From Ruminococcaceae bacterium BL-6 (GTDB lineage: Bacteria > Bacillota > Clostridia > Oscillospirales > Acutalibacteraceae): a DNA stretch of 64,000 nt. The notes under the pieces are model-generated. The model saw only the letters and a list, made by a program, of their open reading frames with translations. It did not search any database and was not told where the DNA came from. Shown one piece after another: positions 52,323-60,924 of the stretch (the stretch's first letter is position 1; every line of letters starts with the position of its first letter). The translations under genes were made by a program, and so were the position numbers. The stretch spans positions 2,604,001 to 2,668,000 of the forward strand of contig LR778135.1 of the NCBI GenBank assembly GCA_902810075.1. Reading direction: 5' to 3'.

Positions 52323-52345
52323 TCTTAATGCGGATCGTTTGACAA
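52317..52345 (-). promoter_or_regulatory. Promoter of the degV leader
   Basis: On the minus strand TTGTCA (52345-52340), exactly 17 bases, then TATAAT (52322-52317). The TATAAT is the outer edge of the last repeat unit; the inner units carry GATAGAT instead, so only this copy keeps a full -10 box. Confidence 0.8.
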
Positions 52346-52458
52346 GTCGGATTTCCGCGAAATTTGCAGATAACCCGCGCTTCCCGGCGCTTTGCCGCGA
52401 AACGCGATATCTGTATACGGCCTTTTTGCCCGCATTACTTTTCTCCGGGGGGAACGGA

Positions 52459-53994
52459 ATGAAAAAATTACTGAAACAGCTGCTGAGCAGAACTTTTCTG
52501 ATGGTGCTGGCCATTCTGGCCCAGGTCGCCGTGCTGATCCTGATGATTCTGGAATTCAGCTCTTATTTTGTCGGGTTTTACGCGGTCTGCACCCTGGGCA
52601 GCCTGGTGGCGGTGCTCTGGATCGTCAACAGCGAGCGCAACCCGGCCTATAAGCTCGCGTGGGTCATTCCGATCATGCTTTTCCCCATTTTCGGCGGGCT
52701 GTTTTTTCTGCTGTTCGGCACCAACAAATCGAACCGGAAAATCCGGCGCAGCGTCCAGATTTCCCGGCAGAACTACCGCAGCTATCTGAAGCAGGACCCA
52801 TCCGTTCTCGACGAAATTCATTCGCTCAGCCGGGACGCCTGCGCCCAGGCGCTGTACCTTCAGCGGTATTCCTGCTGCCCGGTATGCCGGAACAGCTCGT
52901 CGGTGTTCCTGCCGGACGGAGAGGCCAAATTCGCCGCGCTGAAAGAAGAACTGCAGAAAGCAGAGCATTTTATTTTTCTGGAGTATTTCATCATTCAGGA
53001 CGGCGTGATGTGGGACACAGTCCTGAGCATCCTGGAAAAAAAGGCGAAGCAGGGCGTGGACGTGCGCGTGCTGTACGACGACATGGGCTGCCTGTTCACG
53101 CTGCCGTTCCGCTACAACCGCACTCTGGAGCAGAAGGGGATCCAGTGCTGCGTGTTCAACGCGTTCGTCCCGTTCCTCTCCACGCTGATGAACAACCGCG
53201 ACCACCGGAAAATCGCCGTGATCGACGGGCACACGGCGTTTACCGGCGGAATCAACCTGGCGGATGAATACATCAACCTCTACCCGAAGCACGGCCACTG
53301 GAAAGACGCCTCCATCCTCATCCGCGGCGAGGCGGTCTGGAACTTTACCGTGATGTTCCTTTCCCAGTGGGATTCCGTGCGCCACATCACCGAGGATTTC
53401 GAGCAGTACCGCCCGCACATGCACCATTTGAAGCCGTTCGAGTCGGACGGCTTTGTGCTGCCGTACAGCGACAATCCGCTGGACTGGGAGGCGGTGGGCG
53501 AAAACGCCTATCTGAATCTGATCAACCGCGCGGAACGGTACGTCTTCATCAACACGCCGTACCTGATCCTGGACAACGAAATGACCACCGCGCTGTGCAA
53601 CGCGGCCAAGGGCGGGATCGACGTGCGCATCGTGACGCCCCACATCCCCGACAAGCGGTTCGTGTACGCCGTCACCCGCGCGAACTATGCGGCGCTGGTG
53701 AAAAGCGGCGTAAAAATCTACGAGTATCTGCCCGGCTTCAACCACGCCAAAACCGTGGTGTGCGACGACGAATACGCGATCGTCGGCACGATCAATTTTG
53801 ATTTCCGAAGCTTTTATATGCACTTTGAATGCGCCGCATGGCTGTACCGCGCAAGCTCCATCCTGGATATCCGGGAGGATTTCATCAAAACGCTCGAGGT
53901 GTGCCACCAGGTGATGCTTTCGGAATGCCGGAACGGAAAATGGTTCGAGCGGCTGGGCAGCTTTATTCTGCGCATCCTCTCTCCCCTTTTATAA
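52459..53994 (+). CDS. cls: Cardiolipin synthase
   Basis: The 511-residue phospholipase D-family protein has two N-terminal membrane helices and two HKD motifs: NNRDHRKIAVIDGHTAFTGG near residue 250 and NHAKTVVCDDEYAIVGTINF near 432. It joins phosphatidylglycerol molecules into cardiolipin. ATG at 52459 with GGGGGGAAC upstream is the start; an open frame extends back through the tandem repeats only because 81 is a multiple of three. Confidence 0.93.
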   Translation: MKKLLKQLLSRTFLMVLAILAQVAVLILMILEFSSYFVGFYAVCTLGSLVAVLWIVNSERNPAYKLAWVIPIMLFPIFGGLFFLLFGTNKSNRKIRRSVQISRQNYRSYLKQDPSVLDEIHSLSRDACAQALYLQRYSCCPVCRNSSSVFLPDGEAKFAALKEELQKAEHFIFLEYFIIQDGVMWDTVLSILEKKAKQGVDVRVLYDDMGCLFTLPFRYNRTLEQKGIQCCVFNAFVPFLSTLMNNRDHRKIAVIDGHTAFTGGINLADEYINLYPKHGHWKDASILIRGEAVWNFTVMFLSQWDSVRHITEDFEQYRPHMHHLKPFESDGFVLPYSDNPLDWEAVGENAYLNLINRAERYVFINTPYLILDNEMTTALCNAAKGGIDVRIVTPHIPDKRFVYAVTRANYAALVKSGVKIYEYLPGFNHAKTVVCDDEYAIVGTINFDFRSFYMHFECAAWLYRASSILDIREDFIKTLEVCHQVMLSECRNGKWFERLGSFILRILSPLL

Positions 53995-53997
53995 AAG

Positions 53998-54038
53998 CAG
54001 GACCGGAAAGCGCGTTTCGCCTTCCGATCCTGTTTTTA
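53998..54038 (+). terminator. Terminator after cls
   Basis: CAGGA-CGGAA-GCG pairs with CGC-TTCCG-TCCTG with small mismatches, followed by TTTTT. It separates cls from the convergent radical-SAM gene. Confidence 0.8.
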
Positions 54039-54057
54039 TGTATCTTGATTTTGTGGT

Positions 54058-54681
54058 TCAGCCGGCCGAATAGCTCTGATGCTCCAGGTATTTGCGGACC
54101 CGGAAGGTCGCCCCCGTGGAATTGCAGAGCTTTTCACACGCCTGAAGCTCCTCCTTCGGCATATTGTCCACCACCGTCATGTACACCTTCGGCACATAAA
54201 GGCCGACCATCTTGGTGAATTTCAGAATGGCGGGCAGCGCCTGAAGCCCGAATTTGGAATGGCAGAGCGCGTTGTACTTTTCCGGCGTGGATGCGTTCAG
54301 GCTGATGGAAACCGCGTCCAGAAGGCCGTCGAGCTCCGGGGCCGTGGGGCGGCCGTTGATCAGGTCGGAAAGGCCGTTGGTATTGAGCCGGATGTTGACG
54401 CAGCTGATTTTCCGGATCTCGCCGCAAAGCCACACAAGGTCGTCGAACCGGCAGGTCGGTTCCCCGTAGCCACAGAAAACCAGCTCGCGGTAGCTGTCCA
54501 GATCTTTCCCCTTCAGGTGTTCCAGAACCTCCTCTTTGGTCGGCTCGCGTTCCAGCCACAAATCCACTTCCCCGGGTTTGCGGCTGTTGTGGCTGCGCAC
54601 GCAGAATTTGCAGGCGTTGGGACAGCGATTGGTAAGGTTGACATAAAGGTGGTCTGCCTGCACAACATAAGTGATAGTCAA
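54058..54681 (-). CDS. TatD-associated radical-SAM protein (TIGR04038 type)
   Basis: The 207-residue protein has the radical-SAM motif LTNRCPNACKFCVR near residue 17 and continues VFCGYGEPTCRFDDL and NIRLNTNG, a short radical-SAM barrel. It follows tatD by five bases, the pairing that defines this family. ATG at 54681. The substrate is not known; the tight link to a nuclease suggests RNA or DNA. Confidence 0.85.
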   Translation of the reverse strand: MTITYVVQADHLYVNLTNRCPNACKFCVRSHNSRKPGEVDLWLEREPTKEEVLEHLKGKDLDSYRELVFCGYGEPTCRFDDLVWLCGEIRKISCVNIRLNTNGLSDLINGRPTAPELDGLLDAVSISLNASTPEKYNALCHSKFGLQALPAILKFTKMVGLYVPKVYMTVVDNMPKEELQACEKLCNSTGATFRVRKYLEHQSYSAG

Positions 54682-54686
54682 GTCGA

Positions 54687-55466
54687 TTACTCCTCAGCAA
54701 TAATATCGAAAAGCTTTTCCGCGTTGCGCCGCCCCGCGGAAAGGATTTCTTCCATAGTCTGGCCGCGGATCTCCGCAATTCTTTCCGCCGTGCTCCGGAT
54801 CATCGTGGAATCACAGCGCTTTCCGCGGAATGGGACCGGCGCGAGAAAAGGCGCGTCCGTTTCGGTAAGCAGGCGGTCAAGCGGAACCTCTTTCGCAACC
54901 TGGACCGGCACCCGCGCGTTTTTGAACGTGACCACGCCGCCGATGCCGATGTACATGCCCAACCGAAGCAGCTCGCGCATCATTTCCACGCTGCCCGAAA
55001 AGCAGTGCACCGCGCCGCGCGGATGGTGCTTTTTCAGCAGCTCCATCGTGTCGCCGTGCGCATCCCGGTCGTGCACGACGACCGGAAGCTTCAGCCGGTT
55101 CGCCAGCAGAAGCTGCTCTTCGAACACCCGCCGCTGCACCTCCCGCGGAGCCATGTCCTCAAAATGGTAATCCAGCCCGATCTCCCCGATCGCCACCACT
55201 TTGGGATGCTTCGCCCAACGCTCCAGCCGGCCGAGATAATCGGCGGGCAGCCCATCCGCACATTCCGGGTGGATGCCGACCGCCGCGTAAAAATACGGGT
55301 ACCGCTCGGCGAGCGCGATGGAATCGGTGCAGCCCGCGAAATCCGCGCCCATATTGACGACATTGCAGACGCCCCGGCCGGGCAGGCTGCTCAGCAGCTC
55401 GTCGCGGTCGGGGGAAAACGCTTCGTCGTCGTAATGGGCGTGCGAATCAAAAATCAATTTTTCCAA
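54687..55466 (-). CDS. tatD: TatD-family metal-dependent hydrolase
   Basis: The 259-residue protein has the TatD metal motifs FDSHAHYDDEAF, GEIGLDYH, VVHDRDAH, VHCFSG and LLTETDAPFL. TatD proteins are magnesium-dependent 3'-5' exonucleases. ATG at 55466. It lies 17 bases after metG, a common order in Firmicutes, and precedes its radical-SAM partner. Confidence 0.93.
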   Translation of the reverse strand: MEKLIFDSHAHYDDEAFSPDRDELLSSLPGRGVCNVVNMGADFAGCTDSIALAERYPYFYAAVGIHPECADGLPADYLGRLERWAKHPKVVAIGEIGLDYHFEDMAPREVQRRVFEEQLLLANRLKLPVVVHDRDAHGDTMELLKKHHPRGAVHCFSGSVEMMRELLRLGMYIGIGGVVTFKNARVPVQVAKEVPLDRLLTETDAPFLAPVPFRGKRCDSTMIRSTAERIAEIRGQTMEEILSAGRRNAEKLFDIIAEE

Positions 55467-55483
55467 TGACGTTCATCAGCCCT

Positions 55484-57460
55484 TCAGTGAATCTTCGAGC
55501 CGGCGGGGACGCCGTCCGCAAACAGCACGCGCACGTCGTTTTCACCGCAGTCCGCAGACAGGATCATGCCCTGGCTCTCCACGCCGCACAGGGTGACGGG
55601 CTTTAAGTTCGCGACCAGCAGGATGCTGTGTCCGGAGAGGTCCTCCGGGCTGTACCACTGGGCGATCCCGGAAACGACCGTGCGCTCGCCCTCGCCGTCG
55701 TCGAGCGTCAGCTTCAGCAGCTTCTTGGCGCGCTTGATGTGCTCGCACGCCTTTACATAAGCGACGCGGAGATCCGCTTTGGAAAAGTCATCGATGCCGA
55801 TCTGAGCGATTCCTTCCACTTTCTCTTTCCCCTCCTGTTCCGGCTGGGCCTTCGCTTCTTCCGGCTCCTTCTTCTGTTTTTCGGCGGGATTCGGGATCAG
55901 CTTGTTCAGCTCCTCGATCTCCTTGTCCACGTCGATGCGCGGGAACAGTGCCTCTCCCTTTTCGATCCGGGCCGACGCCGGCAGAAGCCCCCAGCGGGCC
56001 GCGCTTTCATACGTCAGCACCGAAGAGTCCGCGCCGATCTGCCGCTGGATCTTCGGCGCAGTGTTCGGCATAAACGGCGTGATCAGGATCGAAAGGACAC
56101 GAAGCGTTTCGCACAGGTTGTACATCACCGCGGCGAGGCGCGCCCTCTTGCTCTCGTCTTTCCCCAGCGCCCACGGCATGGTTTCGTCGACATATTTGTT
56201 CGCGCGCGCAACGACCTTCCAGATCTCGGTGAGGGCGCTGGAAAACTGGTAGCTGCCGATATACGAGTCGCATTTTCCCCGCAGGGATGTCACCATGCCG
56301 ATCAGCTCGTCGTCCACCGGCTCCTTTTCCCGCTCTTCCGGGATCGTCCCGCCGAAATACTTCTGCACCATCGCCGTCGTGCGCGAAACGAGGTTGCCCA
56401 GATCGTTCGCAAGGTCCGAATTGATCCGGTTGATGAGCGCCTCGTTCGTAAAGGTTCCATCCGCGCCGAACGGGATCTCGCGCAGGAGGAAATACCGGAT
56501 GGCGTCGACGCCGTACCGTTTGCAGAGAATGACGGGGTCGACCACGTTTCCCTTGCTCTTGCTCATCTTGCTCCCGTCGCCGAACAGCAGCCAGCCGTGG
56601 CCGTAAACCTGCTTCGGAAGCGGCAGATCGAGCGCCATCAGGATCGCAGGCCAGATGACCGTATGGAACCGCACGATCTCTTTGCCGACGAAATGGACGT
56701 CGGCAGGCCAGTATTTGCGGTAATCCGAGTCGTCATCCGAACCGTAGCCCATCGCGGTGATATAGTTCGTCAGCGCGTCCAGCCAGACGTAGACCACGTG
56801 CTTGGGGTCGAAATCCACCGGGATCCCCCAGGAAAAGCTGGTGCGCGAAACGCACAGGTCGTTCAGCCCGCTTTTGATGAACTGGATCATCTCGTGCTTC
56901 CGGCTGTCCGGCTGAATGAAGTCCGGGTGGTCCTCATACAGCTTGAGCAGCCTGTCCGCGTATTTGGAAAGCCGGAAGAAATAGGCCTCTTCCTCCGCCC
57001 ATTTCACCTCGCGCCCGCAGTCGGGGCATTTTCCGTCCTTGAGCTGGGTTTCGGTCCAGAAGGATTCGCAGGGGGTACAGTACCATCCCTCGTATTTGCC
57101 CTTATAGATTTCGCCCTTGTCATACAGCGTGCGGAAGATTTTCTGCACCGCCTTTTCGTGGTAAGCATCGGTGGTGCGGATGAAGCGGTCGTTGCTGATG
57201 TCCAGGAGCTTCCAGAGCCGCTGGAATCCCGCGACGACCCGGTCCACATACTCCTTGGGGGTGACGCCCTCCTTTTCCGCATTGATCTCGATTTTCTGGC
57301 CATGCTCATCCGTCCCGGTCAGGAACATCACGTCATAACCCTGAAGGCGCTTGTAGCGCGCGATCGCGTCGCTCGCCACCGTGCAGTAGCTGTGGCCGAT
57401 GTGCGGCTTCCCCGAAGGGTAATAGATGGGGGTGGTGATATAGAATGTCTTTTTGTCCAT
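55484..57460 (-). CDS. metG: Methionyl-tRNA synthetase
   Basis: The 658-residue class I enzyme has YYPSGKPHIGHSYCTVASD at the start, a zinc-binding pair CTPCESFW and CPDCGREV near 128-150, KMSKSKGN near 303 and a C-terminal EMAP/tRNA-binding domain after a charged linker near 540. It charges tRNA-Met. ATG at 57460 follows AAAGGAAT. It heads the metG-tatD-radicalSAM operon. Confidence 0.96.
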   Translation of the reverse strand: MDKKTFYITTPIYYPSGKPHIGHSYCTVASDAIARYKRLQGYDVMFLTGTDEHGQKIEINAEKEGVTPKEYVDRVVAGFQRLWKLLDISNDRFIRTTDAYHEKAVQKIFRTLYDKGEIYKGKYEGWYCTPCESFWTETQLKDGKCPDCGREVKWAEEEAYFFRLSKYADRLLKLYEDHPDFIQPDSRKHEMIQFIKSGLNDLCVSRTSFSWGIPVDFDPKHVVYVWLDALTNYITAMGYGSDDDSDYRKYWPADVHFVGKEIVRFHTVIWPAILMALDLPLPKQVYGHGWLLFGDGSKMSKSKGNVVDPVILCKRYGVDAIRYFLLREIPFGADGTFTNEALINRINSDLANDLGNLVSRTTAMVQKYFGGTIPEEREKEPVDDELIGMVTSLRGKCDSYIGSYQFSSALTEIWKVVARANKYVDETMPWALGKDESKRARLAAVMYNLCETLRVLSILITPFMPNTAPKIQRQIGADSSVLTYESAARWGLLPASARIEKGEALFPRIDVDKEIEELNKLIPNPAEKQKKEPEEAKAQPEQEGKEKVEGIAQIGIDDFSKADLRVAYVKACEHIKRAKKLLKLTLDDGEGERTVVSGIAQWYSPEDLSGHSILLVANLKPVTLCGVESQGMILSADCGENDVRVLFADGVPAGSKIH

Positions 57461-57526
57461 GCGATCATTCCTTTGATAAAGTTAACGGATTCCAGTTCGA
57501 AGCGTTTTAGCCAAAATGCAGAGAAT

Positions 57527-57571
57527 CGTTTCTGTTCCTCTCCCGCGGAAAGCGGAGGAAGAACAGAAACG
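57527..57571 (-). promoter_or_regulatory. Hairpin in the metG leader
   Basis: CGTTTCTGTTC and GAACAGAAACG pair perfectly around an inner CCCGC/GCGG hairpin. It lies between the metG promoter and its start. No T-box motif is present. It is related in style to the CCTCCC hairpin near 58863. Confidence 0.45.
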
Positions 57572-57593
57572 GGCCGATTTTACTAATTCTATT

Positions 57594-57621
57594 ATTATAC
57601 CATTTTATGGCGGAATTTCAA
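57594..57621 (-). promoter_or_regulatory. Promoter of metG
   Basis: On the minus strand TTGAAA (57621-57616), 16 bases and TATAAT (57599-57594). Confidence 0.75.
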
Positions 57622-57652
57622 CTTTCCCGTTCAATTTTCACCCAAAAAGAAG

Positions 57653-57678
57653 AAAAGGGCGGGAAAAACCGCCCTTTT
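57653..57678. terminator. Terminator after the LCP gene
   Basis: AAAAGGGCGG and CCGCCCTTTT enclose a six-base loop directly after the LCP stop, with T-runs on both strands. Confidence 0.88.
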
Positions 57679-57679
57679 T

Positions 57680-58747
57680 TTATTCCTCGGTCCCATAAAT
57701 AAATTTCCGGAGCATCGCGCAGTTCTTTTCCAGGTCGACATCCAGCACCTTCGCGCCGTTGTCCAGCGTCAGATTCTGGTACGTACCCGTATTCGGGACG
57801 TGCATGCTGTCGATCGGATAGTCCATGATCTTCATCGCGCCGGCGGCGAGGGAAATCAGCTCCGTGTCGGTGAGGTTCGTTTTGACGTACTGAAGATAGT
57901 CGTACAGGATACCCGTCATCTCGATGGGGTTCCTTGTCTTCAGCTTGTCGATCATGCAGCGGATCACCTGGCGCTGCCGGCCGGTGCGGGCGAAATCGGT
58001 GTCGATGATGCGCATCCGCGCGTAATAGACCGCCAGCGTGCCGCGCATGTGGTTTTTGCCCGCGCTGAAATTGCAGTGCTTCACGCGGTTCATCTCATCC
58101 GCTTCCGCTTTGTTGACGACCACGTCGATCCCGCCCATTTTGTCGATGACCTCCGCAAAGCTGTCCACGTCGATCTGAACGTACCGGTCGACGTTCACGC
58201 GGAAGTTGTTCTCGATGGTCTGCATGGTCAGCGCCGCCCCGCCGTTGCTAAACGAAGCGTTGAGCTTGTCCTTCCCCACCGTGGGGATCTCCAGATAAAG
58301 GTCGCGCAGGAACGAGGTCAGATGAAGCTTTTTATTCTGGTTGTCGATCGAAACGAGCATCATCGAGTCGGACCGCCGAAGGCCATCCTTTTCTCTGTCC
58401 GTGCCGATCAGAAGGATATTCGTCACCTTCTTGTCCTGCGCCACATCCCAGGAAGGGGCGTCGGACGGAAGCTGGACATAGCTCTGCGGGTCCGTGTTGT
58501 CGCGGCTGATGCGGGACAGCATCGTGTTGGCATAAACGAAAAGGCCGACGGCAAGAAGGACCAGAAGGCTCAAAAAGGCGGTCAGGATCTTTCTGCCGCG
58601 CCGTTTTTTCTTCCTGCGGCGCCGGGGGCCGGACGAGGAGCTGTAAATATCGCGGCCGCCGTACTGATTGCGATCCACCTGATCATACCGGTCGATATCC
58701 TGCTCCGGCCCGTCGCGGCCGTTCCGGCTGTTCTTTCTGCTCGCCAT
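57680..58747 (-). CDS. LytR-CpsA-Psr (LCP) family cell-wall ligase
   Basis: The 355-residue protein has a charged cytoplasmic N-terminus (PRRRRKKKRRGRK), one membrane helix near residues 53-73, and the LCP domain with NILLIGTDREKDGLRRSDSMM, SFLRDLYLEIP, and YARMRIIDTDFARTGRQRQ. LCP proteins attach teichoic acid or polysaccharide to peptidoglycan. ATG at 58747 is fixed by GGGAGG six bases upstream; the longer frame to 58807 is not. Confidence 0.92.
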   Translation of the reverse strand: MASRKNSRNGRDGPEQDIDRYDQVDRNQYGGRDIYSSSSGPRRRRKKKRRGRKILTAFLSLLVLLAVGLFVYANTMLSRISRDNTDPQSYVQLPSDAPSWDVAQDKKVTNILLIGTDREKDGLRRSDSMMLVSIDNQNKKLHLTSFLRDLYLEIPTVGKDKLNASFSNGGAALTMQTIENNFRVNVDRYVQIDVDSFAEVIDKMGGIDVVVNKAEADEMNRVKHCNFSAGKNHMRGTLAVYYARMRIIDTDFARTGRQRQVIRCMIDKLKTRNPIEMTGILYDYLQYVKTNLTDTELISLAAGAMKIMDYPIDSMHVPNTGTYQNLTLDNGAKVLDVDLEKNCAMLRKFIYGTEE

Positions 58748-58862
58748 GGAACACCTCCCATCCGTCCATTTTCTACTTGGGCCACGTTTGCAGAATAAAA
58801 GCGGCACAATTCGCCGAAATAGACTGATAACATTTCCAGCTAAGATGTAAAATTTGTTTTTG

Positions 58863-58888
58863 CTCCTCCCGCCGAAGGCGGGGGAGGA
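58863..58888 (-). promoter_or_regulatory. Hairpin in the LCP leader
   Basis: CTCC-CCCGCC and GGCGGGGGAG pair with one bulged T around loop GAA. The transcript from the promoter at 58965-58993 has a leader of about 210 bases with this structure; nothing else is seen in it. Confidence 0.4.
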
Positions 58889-58964
58889 ACAAATCCCGGT
58901 TCGCAGTCATAAGTGGAATTGTTGTAGTTTCTTGATTCTTGAAACGAGGCCTGACAGTGAGTTT

Positions 58965-58993
58965 ATTCTATTGCAAAAGGAGGGGGATGTCAA
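58965..58993 (-). promoter_or_regulatory. Promoter of the LCP gene
   Basis: On the minus strand TTGACA (58993-58988), 17 bases and TAGAAT (58970-58965). Confidence 0.85.
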
Positions 58994-59040
58994 GCTTTGC
59001 GAAAACCCCCGCTTCCTTTTTTCCCGATGTTTACACTGAT

Positions 59041-59070
59041 TTAACATATTATCCCCCGATTCCGTATAAA
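59041..59070 (+). promoter_or_regulatory. Possible promoter of the 40-residue protein
   Basis: TTAACA (59041-59046), 18 bases and TATAAA (59065-59070), 28 bases before the start codon. Confidence 0.45.
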
Positions 59071-59097
59071 ATAAGAAAGGAACAGGAGGCGTTTGTC

Positions 59098-59220
59098 ATG
59101 CCTGAAATCAAACGGAACAGGCGCCGTGTGGACACGCGAAAGCTGTTCATCCGCATTGTTGCACTGCTTTGTGCGGTTCTGATCGCGGGTTCCATTCTGA
59201 CGATGGTATTCTACATGTAA
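59098..59220 (+). CDS. Small single-helix membrane protein (40 residues)
   Basis: The product MPEIKRNRRRVDTRKLFIRI continues into one hydrophobic helix ending MVFYM. The basic head and single helix predict an inner-membrane protein with its N-terminus in the cytoplasm. AGGAGG lies eight bases before ATG 59098, and a terminator follows at 59246. The codons upstream in frame have no ribosome site. Function is unknown. Confidence 0.75.
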   Translation: MPEIKRNRRRVDTRKLFIRIVALLCAVLIAGSILTMVFYM

Positions 59221-59245
59221 AAAGGGCGGAAAACGATAAGCCAAA

Positions 59246-59278
59246 ACGCGGAAAGCGCCGCTTTGCGCGTATTTTTTT
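59246..59278 (+). terminator. Terminator after the small membrane protein
   Basis: ACGCG and AAAGC pair with GCTTT and CGCGT around GCC with one mismatch, followed by seven T. Confidence 0.65.
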
Positions 59279-59301
59279 GCCTGAATTCAGGAGGTTCTTT
59301 T

Positions 59302-60726
59302 ATGTTGGATTACGATGTGGTGATTGTGGGCGCCGGCCCGGCGGGGATTTTCGCGGCGCTGGAGCTGAAAAAGGAAGCTCCCCAGGCGCGGATCCTGATG
59401 ATGGACAGCGGAAGCTGCATCGAGCGGCGGTCCTGCCCCGCCAGAACCCGCGGCGTCTGCGCGCACTGCAATCCCTGTCATATCATGAACGGCTGGGCCG
59501 GGGCGGGCGCCTTTTCGGACGGGAAGCTTTCCCTTTCCAGCGAAGTGGGCGGCAACCTGACGGACTACCTGCCCCAGGAAAAAGTACAGGCCCTGATCCA
59601 TTACGCCGACGAATCCTATCTTCGTTTCGGCGCGCCCGATATCGTATACGGCCTGAACGACAAATACGCGGAAAAGATCTCGTACGAGGCGAAAAAGAAC
59701 GGGATCCGCCTGATCCCCTGCCCCGTGCGCCACATGGGCACGGAGTATTCGTATCAAGTGCTCAGCCGCATGTACGACTATCTGGAGGAAAAAGAGGGCT
59801 TCACCTTTCTGGAATACACGACGGCGGAAAGCATCGTTTCCGAAAACGGGGCGGCCGCCGGCGTCTGGGCCGTGGACCGCGAAGGGAACCGCAAGTGCTA
59901 CAAGGCGCCCTACGTCGTGATCGCGCCCGGGCGCGGCGGGGCGGAATGGCTCAGCCGCGTGGCCGCGGAAAACAAAATCCAGACGACGAACAACGCCGTG
60001 GATATCGGTGTGCGCGTAGAGGTCCCGAACGCCGTGATGGATGTTCTGACCAAGCACCTGTACGAGGCGAAGCTGGTGTATTACTCGGATACGTTTGAAA
60101 GCAGGGTGCGCACGTTCTGCATGAATCCGGGCGGCATCGTCAGCGAGGAGCATTACGACGGCGGCGTGGGCGGAAAGGGGATCGCCGTGGTGAACGGCCA
60201 CAGCTACGCGGATGAGGACAAACGCACCGACAACACGAATTTCGCGCTGCTTGTGTCCACCCACTTTACAGAGCCGTTCCATCATCCCATCGAATACGGG
60301 CGGTACATCGCCCAGCTCGGGAACATGCTGACCGGCGGCGGGATCATGGTGCAGCGCCTGGGCGACCTGCTGATGGGCCGGCGCACCGACGTTTCCCGCC
60401 TGAAGCGTTCGACCACGGTGCCGACGCTGAAAAACGCGGTGCCGGGCGACCTTTCGTTCGTCCTCCCCCACCGCCACCTGACGAGCGTGGTGGAGGGGCT
60501 GAAAGCGTTCGACAAGCTTGCGCCCGGGCTCTACGCCAAAAACACGCTGCTCTACGGCGTGGAGGTGAAATTCTACTCCTCCAAGGTCAAGGTGGAAAAC
60601 AATTTTGAAACGGCGATCAGCCGTCTTTACGCCATCGGGGACGGCGCTGGGATCACGCGGGGCCTGATGCAGGCTTCCGTCACCGGCGTCGTCGTCGCGA
60701 GGGACATCGCCGGGAAGCTCGCGTGA
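59302..60726 (+). CDS. FAD-dependent oxidoreductase (COG2509 type)
   Basis: The 474-residue protein begins with a Rossmann motif YDVVIVGAGPAGIFAALEL, has the COG2509 words WAGAGAFSDGKLSLS and RGGAEWLSRV, and ends with the FAD-closing AIGDGAGITRGLMQASVTG. The substrate of these proteins is not known. ATG at 59302 has AGGAGG seven bases upstream; the apparent extension to 59263 has none. It is a single gene ended by a terminator. Confidence 0.87.
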   Translation: MLDYDVVIVGAGPAGIFAALELKKEAPQARILMMDSGSCIERRSCPARTRGVCAHCNPCHIMNGWAGAGAFSDGKLSLSSEVGGNLTDYLPQEKVQALIHYADESYLRFGAPDIVYGLNDKYAEKISYEAKKNGIRLIPCPVRHMGTEYSYQVLSRMYDYLEEKEGFTFLEYTTAESIVSENGAAAGVWAVDREGNRKCYKAPYVVIAPGRGGAEWLSRVAAENKIQTTNNAVDIGVRVEVPNAVMDVLTKHLYEAKLVYYSDTFESRVRTFCMNPGGIVSEEHYDGGVGGKGIAVVNGHSYADEDKRTDNTNFALLVSTHFTEPFHHPIEYGRYIAQLGNMLTGGGIMVQRLGDLLMGRRTDVSRLKRSTTVPTLKNAVPGDLSFVLPHRHLTSVVEGLKAFDKLAPGLYAKNTLLYGVEVKFYSSKVKVENNFETAISRLYAIGDGAGITRGLMQASVTGVVVARDIAGKLA

Positions 60727-60780
60727 AAATCCTCTGTTTTCGATGACGGCTTTCTTACGCAGCCCTCATAAACAAAGACG

Positions 60781-60808
60781 AAAAAGGACACTGAACGGTG
60801 TCCTTTTT
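60781..60808 (+). terminator. Terminator after the FAD oxidoreductase gene
   Basis: AAAAAGGACAC and GTGTCCTTTTT form an 11-pair stem with a six-base loop. It may serve the convergent spoIIE transcript too. Confidence 0.88.
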
Positions 60809-60924
60809 CTATTGGAAACGCGGGCTTCATCCGCCGCGCCGCGGAACTCCCCTTCCGGGCGGCGGATGAAAGCCGGCGGGCCCGCCGCAGAGCACGCAGC
60901 TTCCGCGGGGCCCCGCCTTGCGTT

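Noticed and set aside
51963..52328. Open frame of 121 codons made of repeated CSLRRRRLCLRLRREV units
   Set aside because: It exists only because the 81-bp repeat is a multiple of three. There is no ribosome site, and the strand is opposite to the leader transcript.
57461..57621. T-box or S-box leader for metG
   Set aside because: The leader is too short, and no T-box core or S-box motif was found.
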